A DNA stretch of 5,202 bases from an uncultured Oscillospiraceae bacterium (GCA_944385645.1 CALWYA010000117.1:1-5202); one strand, 5' to 3'. Shown: positions 1 through 5,023, numbered from the stretch's first letter. Translations and numbers: made by a program. Notes: a model not told the origin generated them from the letters alone.

Positions 1-56
1 TCAATTTTCTTGCTCAGCGCCTGGGCCACCGGGGCCCCCTTCAGCAGCGTCGCCAT
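1..56 (-). CDS. folD: FolD, N-terminal fragment (methylenetetrahydrofolate dehydrogenase/cyclohydrolase), cut by window edge
   Basis: Only the first 18 codons are in the window; they read MATLLKGAPVAQALSKKI. The pattern LLKGxPVAxAL near the N-terminus is what I recall for clostridial FolD, the cytosolic enzyme that oxidises 5,10-methylene-THF to methenyl-THF with NADP and hydrolyses it to 10-formyl-THF. No catalytic residue falls inside the fragment, so the name rests on N-terminal resemblance alone. The ATG at 54-56 is preceded by AGAAAGGA (66-73) at 9-nt spacing and by a convincing promoter at 120-148, so it is a genuine gene start. The gene is transcribed away from the tRNA and aro operon as a separate unit. 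Another short-leader enzyme cannot be excluded. Confidence 0.65.
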   Translation of the reverse strand, partial: MATLLKGAPVAQALSKKI

Positions 57-119
57 GGCAGTACGTCCTTTCTGTATCCGCTCCGGGCCGGCGGTCCGCC
101 GCCCCGTCGTTCTCCCTCG

Positions 120-148
120 ATTGTATCAAAGGGCGGACGGACAATCAA
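120..148 (-). promoter_or_regulatory. Sigma-A-type promoter for the folD-like gene
   Basis: On the minus strand, TTGATT (143-148) and TACAAT (120-125) are separated by exactly 17 nt, and a TG sits one base before the -10 (extended -10, TGATACAAT). The predicted start is near 113, giving a 5' UTR of about 57 nt. That UTR contains a small GC-rich hairpin (GGCGG/CCGCC around 90-103) just upstream of the ribosome binding site. Confidence 0.8.
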
Positions 149-239
149 GTCCTTTCTTGGCTGGCAGGCCATGACGACCCAGATCCTTCAAATTTTCGGC
201 CGGCCATCCTGAATCTTGTCCAACGTCCCCTCCGGGCCG

Positions 240-364
240 CGCCGCCTTCGCGGCGGTCAACCGTTTTGCCGCCGGCAAAGCCACGGCGGGCTGCGCCCGC
301 AGGTACGTTTCGGAGCGCAGCCGCCGCGCAGCGGCGGCACTTCGCACGAAGCTGGGCGGCAAAA
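240..364. repeat. Cluster of GC-rich inverted repeats (possible non-coding palindromic or MITE-like element)
   Basis: This gene-free stretch is dense with perfect inverted repeats: 242-246/252-256 (5 bp), 265-270/274-279 (6 bp, loop gcc), 286-291/295-300 (6 bp, loop tgc), 320-327/331-338 (8 bp, loop gca) and 340-344/347-351. A 10-bp pair, TTTTGCCGCC at 264-273 and GGCGGCAAAA at 355-364, brackets the last four like terminal inverted repeats of a 101-bp unit. An alternative 8-bp pairing links 289-296 with 315-322. No ribosome binding site or recognisable protein accompanies it. The 149-239 segment next to it, up to the folD promoter, shows no gene or signal I can support. Whether this is a dispersed repeat or local structure cannot be decided from one copy. 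Confidence 0.5.
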
Positions 365-367
365 GTC

Positions 368-405
368 AAAACGAAAGGACATCCTTTCGGATGTCCTTTC
401 GTTTT
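368..405 (-). terminator. Intrinsic terminator of the tRNA-Gln gene
   Basis: A perfect 17-bp stem (368-384 with 389-405) closes a 4-nt loop that reads GAAA in the minus-strand transcript (GNRA type). The 3' arm ends in TTTT and is followed by GACTTTT, a broken U-tract. The 5' arm starts on the last A of the encoded CCA of the tRNA, so the hairpin abuts the mature 3' end with no spacer. Confidence 0.88.
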
Positions 406-478
406 GGCAGCCGGAGAAGGATTCGAACCCTCACAAACAGAGTCAGAGTCTGTCGTGCTACCCTTACACAATCCGGCT
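405..478 (-). tRNA. tRNA-Gln, anticodon CUG, CCA encoded
   Basis: All cloverleaf parts can be assigned on the minus strand. The acceptor stem AGCCGGA/TCCGGCT (472-478 with 409-415) is fully paired. The D stem is a short GTG/CAC (467-469 with 455-457). The anticodon stem ACAGA/TCTGT (449-453 with 437-441) holds the 7-nt loop CTCTGAC, giving anticodon CTG at 444-446, which reads the Gln codon CAG. The variable loop is 4 nt. The T stem GAGGG/CCTTC contains one G-T pair, and its loop is the canonical TTCGAAT. The discriminator base is G (408), followed by encoded CCA (405-407). It is a single-gene unit with its own promoter and terminator. Confidence 0.95.
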
Positions 479-511
479 AAATTTTCATGCCCGCCGCGCG
501 GGACGAATGCT

Positions 512-539
512 ATTATAGCAGACCGCGGGAAATTGTCAA
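512..539 (-). promoter_or_regulatory. Near-consensus promoter of tRNA-Gln
   Basis: On the minus strand TTGACA (534-539) and TATAAT (512-517) are both perfect consensus, with 16 nt between them and a TG one base before the -10. The predicted start is near 505, about 27 nt before the mature tRNA. The 5' leader contains a small CCCGC/GCGGG hairpin (498-502 with 490-494) that would sit close to the RNase P site. The strength fits a stable-RNA gene. Confidence 0.92.
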
Positions 540-568
540 GGGGTAATTTTGAATTTTTTCTTCCCGGC

Positions 569-602
569 CCCAGCCGCCCGGGAAATGCCCCGGGCGGCTG
601 GG
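569..602 (-). terminator. Strong GC hairpin at the end of the aro operon, without a U-tract
   Basis: A perfect 14-bp stem (569-582 with 589-602; arm CCCAGCCGCCCGGG in the transcript) with a 6-nt loop begins 6 bases after the aroQ stop codon. Position argues for the operon's 3' end. However, the bases after it on the minus strand are GCCGGGAAGAAAAAATT, not a T-run, and no T-run follows it on the plus strand either. It may be a U-less terminator, a partner of Rho-dependent termination, or an RNA-stabilising 3' end. It lies just upstream of the tRNA promoter and could insulate it. Confidence 0.6.
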
Positions 603-608
603 AACCCA

Positions 609-1052
609 TCAGGCGGATTTCTCCGCGTATTTCTTGTGCAGGTAGCGGATGGCCTCCACATAACCCTGGAAGCCCAGCCCCTTGAAGCGGGTCTCACAGG
701 CCATGCCGGCGTAGGACACGTGGCGGAAGGCCTCCCGCTGGTCCACGTCGGACAGGTGGACCTCCACCGCGGGCAGGGCCACCGCCTTCAGGGCGTCCAG
801 GATGGCCACGCTGGTGTGGGTGTAGGCCGCCGGATTGATGACAATGCCGTCCTCCCTGCCATAGGCCTCCTGGATGCGGTCCACAATGGCCCCCTCGTGG
901 TTGGACTGAAAGATCTCCACCTGGATGCCCAGGCCCCGGCAGGTCTCCCGGATCAGCTCACACAGGGCGTTGTAGTCCTGCCGGCCGTAGATATTGGGTT
1001 CCCGGATGCCCAGCATGTTCAGGTTGGGCCCGTTGATCACTAACAGTTTCAT
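609..1052 (-). CDS. aroQ: AroQ, type II 3-dehydroquinate dehydratase
   Basis: This cytosolic enzyme dehydrates 3-dehydroquinate to 3-dehydroshikimate, step 3 of the shikimate pathway; the family normally forms dodecamers. The 147-residue length is typical of type II. The N-terminal strand and active-site lid read LLVINGPNLNMLGIREPNIYG split over residues 3-23, with catalytic Arg17 and Tyr22. NHEG follows at 51-54, NPAAYTHTS at 73-81 (Asn73, His79), EVHLS at 97-101 (His99) and REAFRH at 106-111. The C-terminal part ending in GFQGYVEAIRYL is of the clostridial style. The ATG overlaps the aroEK stop by four bases (ATGA) and is preceded by AAGGAGG (1061-1067) inside aroEK at about 8-nt spacing, so translation is probably coupled. 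It is the last gene of the operon and ends just before the 569-602 hairpin. Type I AroD is unrelated and excluded. Confidence 0.96.
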   Translation of the reverse strand: MKLLVINGPNLNMLGIREPNIYGRQDYNALCELIRETCRGLGIQVEIFQSNHEGAIVDRIQEAYGREDGIVINPAAYTHTSVAILDALKAVALPAVEVHLSDVDQREAFRHVSYAGMACETRFKGLGFQGYVEAIRYLHKKYAEKSA

Positions 1053-2287
1053 AGAGACAACCTCCTTATGATCTCAGTCACGGCGCCCTCCACCGTGATG
1101 TTGTCCACGGCAAAGTCGGCGGCCTTTTCATACAGCGGCTTGCGCTGGCGGTAGAGCTTCTCCGGTCCGTCCCGCTGGGACAGGGGCCGGCCGGCACTGG
1201 GCAGCAGCTTCAGGTCCCGGCGCAGGAAGACCACCGCGCTGTTGCGGCGCATGGGGTCGAAGTTCTCCGGCCGGGTGACGATGCCGCCGCCGCAGGCGAT
1301 CACCGTCCCGGACTTTCGGGCGGCGTCCAGCAGCACCTGGTGCTCCAGGCGGCGGAATGCCTCCTCCCCCTGACCGGCGAAGATCTCCGGGATAGACATG
1401 CCCGCCCGGGCCGCGATCTCCTCGTCCAGGTCGGCCAGGGGTCGGCTCAAAGTCCGGGCCAGGGCCCGGCCCACGGTGCTCTTGCCGCAGCCGGGCATCC
1501 CGATGAGCAGGATGTTCCGGGTCTCCCCCTCCAGCCGGCGGGTGATCTCGGCCACCCGCCCGTCAGGGATGTCCCGGCCCAGGAACAGCTGGGCGGAGCC
1601 CCGGGCCTGGGCCACCAGCATTCCCAGGCCGTTGGCAACCATCATCCCCCGCTTCTCCCCCTCCAGCAGGAGCTGGGTGCGGGCGGGGTTGTAGATAAGG
1701 TCCAGCACCGCCTCACAGGCGGGGAACTGGTCCAGGTCCAGCAGGCAGGACTCGGTGTCCGGGTACATGCCCACCGGGGTGGCGTTGACGATGAGGCGGG
1801 CGTCCCAGTGCCGGTCCAGGTTCTGATAGTTGTCCGGGCCGGTGCGGGAGATGACCACCACCTCCGCCGCCCCCAGGTCGGCCAGAGCCGTCCGGACGGT
1901 GAGGGAGGCTCCGCCGGAGCCCAGCACCAGGGCCTTCTTCCCCGCCGGGTCCACCCCGGCGGAGCGCACCATATAGAGGAAGCCCTCATAGTCGGTGTTG
2001 TGGCCCAGGAGGGTCCCGTCCGGCCGGCGGACGATGGTGTTGACGCTGCCGATGCGCCGGGCCTGGTCGGTAAGCTCCTGACAGAAGAGAATGACCGAGC
2101 GCTTATAGGGGATGGTCACGTTCAGCCCGGCGAAGTCCTCCGCTGTGAGGAACGCCTCCAGCTCCTCCGGCTCCTTCTCAAAGAGCCGGTAGTCATAGCC
2201 CCCCAGCAGCTGGTGGATGCGGGGGGAGAAGCTGTGGCCCAGGGGCCGGCCCAGCAGGCCGTACCGCTTGTGTGTTTCTTCTTCCAT
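1049..2287 (-). CDS. aroEK: Fused shikimate dehydrogenase-shikimate kinase (AroE-AroK)
   Basis: A 412-residue two-domain protein covering steps 4 and 5: NADPH reduction of 3-dehydroshikimate to shikimate, then ATP phosphorylation to shikimate-3-phosphate. AroE domain, about 1-250: GRPLGHSFSP (13-22) for substrate binding, NVTIPYK with catalytic Lys62, NTDY with catalytic Asp99, the nucleotide loop GSGGAS (123-128), SRT (147-149), NATPVGM (168-174) and NGLGMLVAQA (219-228). Kinase domain, about 256-412: Walker A GMPGCGKST (263-271, Lys269), DLDEEI with Asp286/Asp288, FRRLE (311-315), GGG (333-335), the lid GRPLS (366-370) and RKPLYEKAAD (382-391). The dehydrogenase is shorter than free-standing AroE (usually 270-290 residues), mainly in the cofactor domain after SRT. 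The start has GAGGAGG at 5-nt spacing, and that SD overlaps the aroC stop; the gap to aroC is 10 nt. Both active sites look intact. Confidence 0.95.
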   Translation of the reverse strand: MEEETHKRYGLLGRPLGHSFSPRIHQLLGGYDYRLFEKEPEELEAFLTAEDFAGLNVTIPYKRSVILFCQELTDQARRIGSVNTIVRRPDGTLLGHNTDYEGFLYMVRSAGVDPAGKKALVLGSGGASLTVRTALADLGAAEVVVISRTGPDNYQNLDRHWDARLIVNATPVGMYPDTESCLLDLDQFPACEAVLDLIYNPARTQLLLEGEKRGMMVANGLGMLVAQARGSAQLFLGRDIPDGRVAEITRRLEGETRNILLIGMPGCGKSTVGRALARTLSRPLADLDEEIAARAGMSIPEIFAGQGEEAFRRLEHQVLLDAARKSGTVIACGGGIVTRPENFDPMRRNSAVVFLRRDLKLLPSAGRPLSQRDGPEKLYRQRKPLYEKAADFAVDNITVEGAVTEIIRRLSL

Positions 2288-2297
2288 GGGGTCCTCC

Positions 2298-3404
2298 TCA
2301 ATTCCAGGTCTCCGGCAGCACTGCCGGCGGGTCCATCAGCAGGTCCAGGGCCAGGATGGCGGCCACCGCCTCCACCACGGGCACCGCCCGGGGGACAATG
2401 CAGGGGTCGTGGCGGCCGCGGACGGCCAGGGTCTCGTTCTCCCGCCGGGACAGGCTCACGCTGTCCTGTGCCCGGGCGATGGAGGGGGTTGGCTTGAAGA
2501 CCGCCCGGAACACCAGGGGCAGGCCGGTGGTGATGCCCCCCAGCACACCCCCCGCCCGGTTGGAGGAGGCGGTCACCCGGCCGCTCTCCATCCGGTACGG
2601 ATCGTTGTTCTCCGAGCCCCGGAGGCGGGCGGCGCCGAAGCCGGCCCCGAACTCCACCCCCTTGACGGCGGGGATGCCGAACAGGGCGGCGGCCAGGCGG
2701 CTGTCCACCCCGCCGAACATCCCGGAGCCCAGCCCGGCGGGCAGGCCCTGGACGATGCACTCCACTGTGCCGCCCACCGAGTCCCCCGCCTCCCGGGCCT
2801 CCTGGATCAGCCGGCGCATCTCCTCCCCGGTCCTCTCCTCCAGCACGGGGAGGGGAGCCTGGGCCAGGGCCTCCAGGGTCCCGGGGTCCTCCCCCAGTTC
2901 CCGGAAGGGGCGGTCCTCCGCCTCCCCGACGCTCCGGATGTGGGCGGCGATCCTCACCCCCCGGCGCTCCAGGATCTGGAGGCAGACGCCCCCGGCCACG
3001 CACAGGGGGGCGGTGAGCCGGCCGGAGAAGTGGCCCCCTCCCCGCACGTCCTGAAAGCCCCGGTATCGTACCTGGGCCGGATAGTCGGCGTGGCCCGGCC
3101 GGGGCACATCCCGCAGCCGGTCATAATCCCCGGAGCGGGTATCCCCATTCTCGATGACGGCGGCCAGAGGGGCGCCGCAGGTGCGTCCGTCCAGCAGGCC
3201 GCACAGGATCCTAGGCCGGTCCGCCTCCCGCCGGGCGGTGGAGAGGTCCCCCCGGCCGGGGGCCCGGCGGTCCAGGAAGGCCTGGAGCCGGTCCAGGTCC
3301 ACCGCCTCTCCGGCGGGCAGACCGTCCACCGTCACCCCGATGGCCGGGGCGTGGGACTGGCCAAACACCGACACCTTGATATTGTTTCCCAGTTCAGAGG
3401 ACAT
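2298..3404 (-). CDS. aroC: AroC, chorismate synthase
   Basis: Converts 5-enolpyruvylshikimate-3-phosphate (EPSP) to chorismate by trans-1,4 elimination of phosphate, using reduced FMN; the last pathway step, cytosolic and normally tetrameric. Length 368 residues is usual. Visible family motifs in order: GQSHA (15-19; family form GESHG, catalytic His18 kept), RPGHAD (102-107, catalytic His105), RGGG (121-124), GSENNDPY (263-270), SNRAGG (281-286), GGITTG (289-294), KPTPSI (304-309) and GRHDP (330-334). The common RGGGRSSARET core is replaced by RGGGHFSGRLTAP, a variant I recall from clostridia. The ATG lies inside the end of aroA (11-nt overlap), with GGGAGGG (3412-3418) at 7-nt spacing, so translation is likely coupled to aroA. 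No FMN-reductase domain is attached, so reduced flavin must come from elsewhere. Confidence 0.96.
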   Translation of the reverse strand: MSSELGNNIKVSVFGQSHAPAIGVTVDGLPAGEAVDLDRLQAFLDRRAPGRGDLSTARREADRPRILCGLLDGRTCGAPLAAVIENGDTRSGDYDRLRDVPRPGHADYPAQVRYRGFQDVRGGGHFSGRLTAPLCVAGGVCLQILERRGVRIAAHIRSVGEAEDRPFRELGEDPGTLEALAQAPLPVLEERTGEEMRRLIQEAREAGDSVGGTVECIVQGLPAGLGSGMFGGVDSRLAAALFGIPAVKGVEFGAGFGAARLRGSENNDPYRMESGRVTASSNRAGGVLGGITTGLPLVFRAVFKPTPSIARAQDSVSLSRRENETLAVRGRHDPCIVPRAVPVVEAVAAILALDLLMDPPAVLPETWN

Positions 3405-4650
3405 CCAGCTTCCCTCCCAAACTCGTAAAATCGCGCCAAAACCCCGGGTAGGACTTGTCCACGCACTCCATGTCCTGGATGGACACCGGCGCCCGGCACC
3501 GGGTGGCCAGAATGGCGGCCATCATGGCCATGCGGTGGTCTCCCCGCGGGTCGATCTCACAGCCGCCGGCCAGCTCCCGGACCCCCTCGATGGTGAGGCT
3601 GTCCTCCCCCTCCCGGGCTGAGCCCCCCAGGGCGTTGATCGTCTGGGCGATGGCGGACAGCCGGTCGCTCTCCTTCAGCCGCAGACGGCCCGCCCCGGTG
3701 AGCCGGGTGGTCCCCCGGGCCAGGGCGGCCATGGCCCCCAGGGCGGGGGCCAGGTCGGGGCACTGGGACACGTCCAGCTCCCGGTCCCCCGGCCGGGCCA
3801 GCTTCCAGTAGTAGGCGGCCACCGCCCGGTCGGCCTGGGCCGAGGTCTCGTCCAGACCCAAAAGCTTCACCTGGTGATCCAGGAAGTTGGCGGCGTACCA
3901 GATGCTCCCCTGGGACCAGTCCCCGGGCAGCTCCACGTCGCAGGGGCGGTATCGCTGCCCCCCGGGAACGGTAAATCGGTCCCTCGCCCGCCCGATCCGG
4001 ATGCCGAACCGGGCCAGCACCTCCAGGGTCAGGTCCACGTAGGCCGACGACTCCAGGGGGGTGGTGAGGACCAGCTCGCTGTCCCCCTCCAGCAGGGGCA
4101 GAACGAACAGCAGCCCGGTGATGAACTGGCTGGACACATCCCCGGGCAGGCGGTACTCCCCCGGGTCCAGGGCCAGTCGGTCATGTCCCCGCCCCCCGTC
4201 CACGGTGAGGACGCCGTCTTTCAACTCCCAGGCGATGCCCCTCTCCCGGAACAGATCTTCGTAGGGCTTCAGGGGCCGCTCCATGAGCCGGCCGCGGCCG
4301 GTGAAGGCGGCCTGGCCGCCCACCAGCAGGGCCAGGGGGATGAGAAAGCGCAGGGTGGAGCCGCTCTCCCCGCAGTCCAGGATGGGGGCGGGCCCCGCCT
4401 CCACGATGGCGGTGCCCAGACCCTGGCTCACCCGGACCGCGCCGGGCTCCAGCCCCTCGATCCGGGCCCCCAGGGCGGTCAGGCACCGGCGGGTGGCCCG
4501 GATGTCCTGGGAGTCGCCCAGGTTGCGGATGACGCTGCTCCCCCGGTCGGTGAGGGCGGCGGCGATGAGGGTCCGGTGGGCCATGCTCTTGCTGGGCGGG
4601 ACCCGGACGGTCCCGGCCAGCTGGCAGGGGCGGATGACAGCTGTATACAT
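3394..4650 (-). CDS. aroA: AroA, 3-phosphoshikimate 1-carboxyvinyltransferase (EPSP synthase)
   Basis: Joins phosphoenolpyruvate (PEP) to shikimate-3-phosphate to make EPSP, step 6 of the pathway and the target of glyphosate. With the start at 4650 the protein has 418 residues, within the family range. Motifs: PPSKSMAHR (18-26; Lys21, Ser22, Arg26), DCGESGSTLRFL (92-103; the PEP/glyphosate loop), GDVSSQF (170-176), CPDLAPALGA (297-306; catalytic Asp299), RLKESDRL (324-331; Glu327), DHRMAM (371-376) and VDKSYPGFW (397-405; Lys399). The start is set by AAAGGAGG (4657-4664) six bases before the ATG. A TTG at 4683 would add 11 residues but lies in the terminator's U-tract and has no SD. It is the first structural gene of the operon and sits directly behind the attenuator. 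Relative to E. coli, Pro101 is Phe102, Thr97 is Ser98 and Gly96 is kept. Confidence 0.96.
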   Translation of the reverse strand: MYTAVIRPCQLAGTVRVPPSKSMAHRTLIAAALTDRGSSVIRNLGDSQDIRATRRCLTALGARIEGLEPGAVRVSQGLGTAIVEAGPAPILDCGESGSTLRFLIPLALLVGGQAAFTGRGRLMERPLKPYEDLFRERGIAWELKDGVLTVDGGRGHDRLALDPGEYRLPGDVSSQFITGLLFVLPLLEGDSELVLTTPLESSAYVDLTLEVLARFGIRIGRARDRFTVPGGQRYRPCDVELPGDWSQGSIWYAANFLDHQVKLLGLDETSAQADRAVAAYYWKLARPGDRELDVSQCPDLAPALGAMAALARGTTRLTGAGRLRLKESDRLSAIAQTINALGGSAREGEDSLTIEGVRELAGGCEIDPRGDHRMAMMAAILATRCRAPVSIQDMECVDKSYPGFWRDFTSLGGKLDVL

Positions 4651-4656
4651 GGAGAT

Positions 4657-4664
4657 CCTCCTTT
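4657..4664 (-). promoter_or_regulatory. Ribosome binding site of aroA
   Basis: AAAGGAGG lies 6 nt before the ATG at 4650 and decides the start. It shares the longer string AAGGAGGATC with the leader-peptide ribosome binding site at 4858-4867, so leader and first structural gene have near-identical initiation signals. Confidence 0.88.
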
Positions 4665-4675
4665 CCGTGCGCGGG

Positions 4676-4717
4676 AAAAACAAAAGGCCCGCGGTGAAGT
4701 GTTTTTCACCGCGGGCC
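4676..4717 (-). terminator. Attenuator terminator (segments 3:4) in front of aroA
   Basis: A perfect 13-bp stem, GGCCCGCGGTGAA with TTCACCGCGGGCC (4705-4717 with 4686-4698), encloses a 6-nt loop and is followed at once by TTTTGTTTTT (4676-4685). It is a strong intrinsic terminator between the aro promoter and aroA, ending 25 nt before the aroA start. A terminator here can only make sense if it is conditional. The leader peptide and alternative pairing just upstream supply the condition. Confidence 0.95.
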
Positions 4718-4781
4718 GGAAACTCAGTTCCTCGGCTCCCATTCCGGGAGCTCTCGCCGATCTACGCAGCAAAAAGCACTT
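4697..4781 (-). promoter_or_regulatory. Antiterminator pairing (segments 2:3) of the aro attenuator
   Basis: Segment 2, AAGUGCUUUUUGCUGCG (4765-4781 on the minus strand), can pair with segment 3, CGCGGUGAAAAACACUU (4697-4713). The pairs are AAGUG/CACUU, a bulged C, UUUUU/AAAAA, a bulged G, then GCUGCG/CGCGGU with two G-U pairs, about 16 bp in all. This consumes nine of the 13 bases in the terminator's 5' arm, its loop and two bases of its 3' arm, so the two structures exclude each other. A separate 6-bp hairpin, GCUCCC/GGGAGC (4746-4751 with 4735-4740), can form inside the intervening loop and bring the arms together. Pairing was worked out by eye; no energies were computed. Confidence 0.8.
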
Positions 4782-4851
4782 TTACCTGTTCAGCACCGAA
4801 GCCAAAAAAGTAAAAGTAGCCATAAAAGAAAGCCGCGTTCCGATTCAGCAT
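4762..4851 (-). CDS. Phe/Tyr-rich leader peptide of the aro operon (29 residues)
   Basis: A small ORF between the operon promoter and the attenuator terminator. It starts MLNRNAA, continues with FFYGYFYFFGF (residues 8-18) and ends GAEQVKVLFAA before TAG. It holds seven Phe and three Tyr in 29 residues and no Trp; five Phe codons are TTT and two TTC. The ATG has AAGGAGG (4861-4867) at 9-nt spacing. The stop codon directly abuts segment 2 (4765-4781), so a terminating ribosome would cover that segment. The peptide needs no function of its own: translating it senses Phe and Tyr tRNA charging, as in enterobacterial pheA and pheST leaders. This is inferred from sequence alone. I do not know of a described homologue on a clostridial shikimate operon. 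Confidence 0.92.
   Translation of the reverse strand: MLNRNAAFFYGYFYFFGFGAEQVKVLFAA
4764..4838 (-). promoter_or_regulatory. Protector hairpin (segments 1:2) across the leader-peptide codons
   Basis: ACUUUUAC (4810-4817, codons 12-14, Tyr-Phe-Tyr) pairs perfectly with GUAAAAGU (4778-4785). An outer stem ACGCGGC (4832-4838, codons 5-7) pairs with GCUGCGU (4764-4770), with one G-U. Both 3' arms are parts of segment 2, so this hairpin competes with the antiterminator. A ribosome stalled on the aromatic codons would break it and free segment 2. With no leader translation it would form and leave the terminator to fold. Confidence 0.75.
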
Positions 4852-4889
4852 GGGGATGATCCTCCTTGGGACCAAAAAAATCTAGGGCT

Positions 4890-4918
4890 ACTATAGCACC
4901 ATCCTCCCCCGCTGTCAA
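4890..4918 (-). promoter_or_regulatory. Promoter of the aro operon
   Basis: On the minus strand TTGACA (4913-4918, perfect) and TATAGT (4890-4895, five of six) lie 17 nt apart, with a TG one base before the -10. The predicted start is near 4883, giving about 31 nt before the leader-peptide ATG and about 230 nt of transcribed leader before aroA. No obvious repressor palindrome overlaps it, consistent with strong constitutive initiation and control at the attenuator. Confidence 0.9.
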
Positions 4919-5023
4919 TTCTTTTTTCGGCAGACCGTCAAAATTTTTCCGACGCCTCCGCCCGCTGGAACATCATCCAAACAGGGGCCGGGACGCCGAC
5001 GGAATTTATTTACAATTTCTTTC

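Noticed and set aside
198..205. GGCCGGCC palindrome
   Set aside because: An 8-base GC palindrome is expected by chance in DNA this GC-rich and has no associated feature.
126..362. Minus-strand open frame of 78 codons over the inverted-repeat cluster
   Set aside because: Low-complexity Ala/Arg/Gly translation with no convincing SD; its 3' end runs through the folD promoter.
145..609. Minus-strand open frame covering the aroQ hairpin, the tRNA and the repeat cluster
   Set aside because: It reads through a clear tRNA gene, its promoter and its terminator, so it is chance openness of GC-rich DNA.
1340..3428. Long plus-strand open frames opposite aroEK and aroC (1340-2497 and 2217-3428)
   Set aside because: They mirror the GC-rich minus-strand genes, have Gly/Pro/Arg/His-rich composition, no SD and no family motifs. 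The minus-strand proteins are unmistakable.
4651..4683. Upstream TTG start adding 11 residues to AroA
   Set aside because: It lies in the terminator U-tract without an SD, while ATG 4650 has AAAGGAGG at 6 nt and matches family N-termini.
4651..4883. T-box riboswitch in the aro leader
   Set aside because: I see no T-box sequence (UGGNACCGCG type) or specifier-loop arrangement; the leader ORF and alternative stems explain the region better.
3874..4896. Plus-strand open frame opposite aroA and the attenuator
   Set aside because: Shadow of aroA with no ribosome binding site; it runs straight through the attenuator terminator and leader region.
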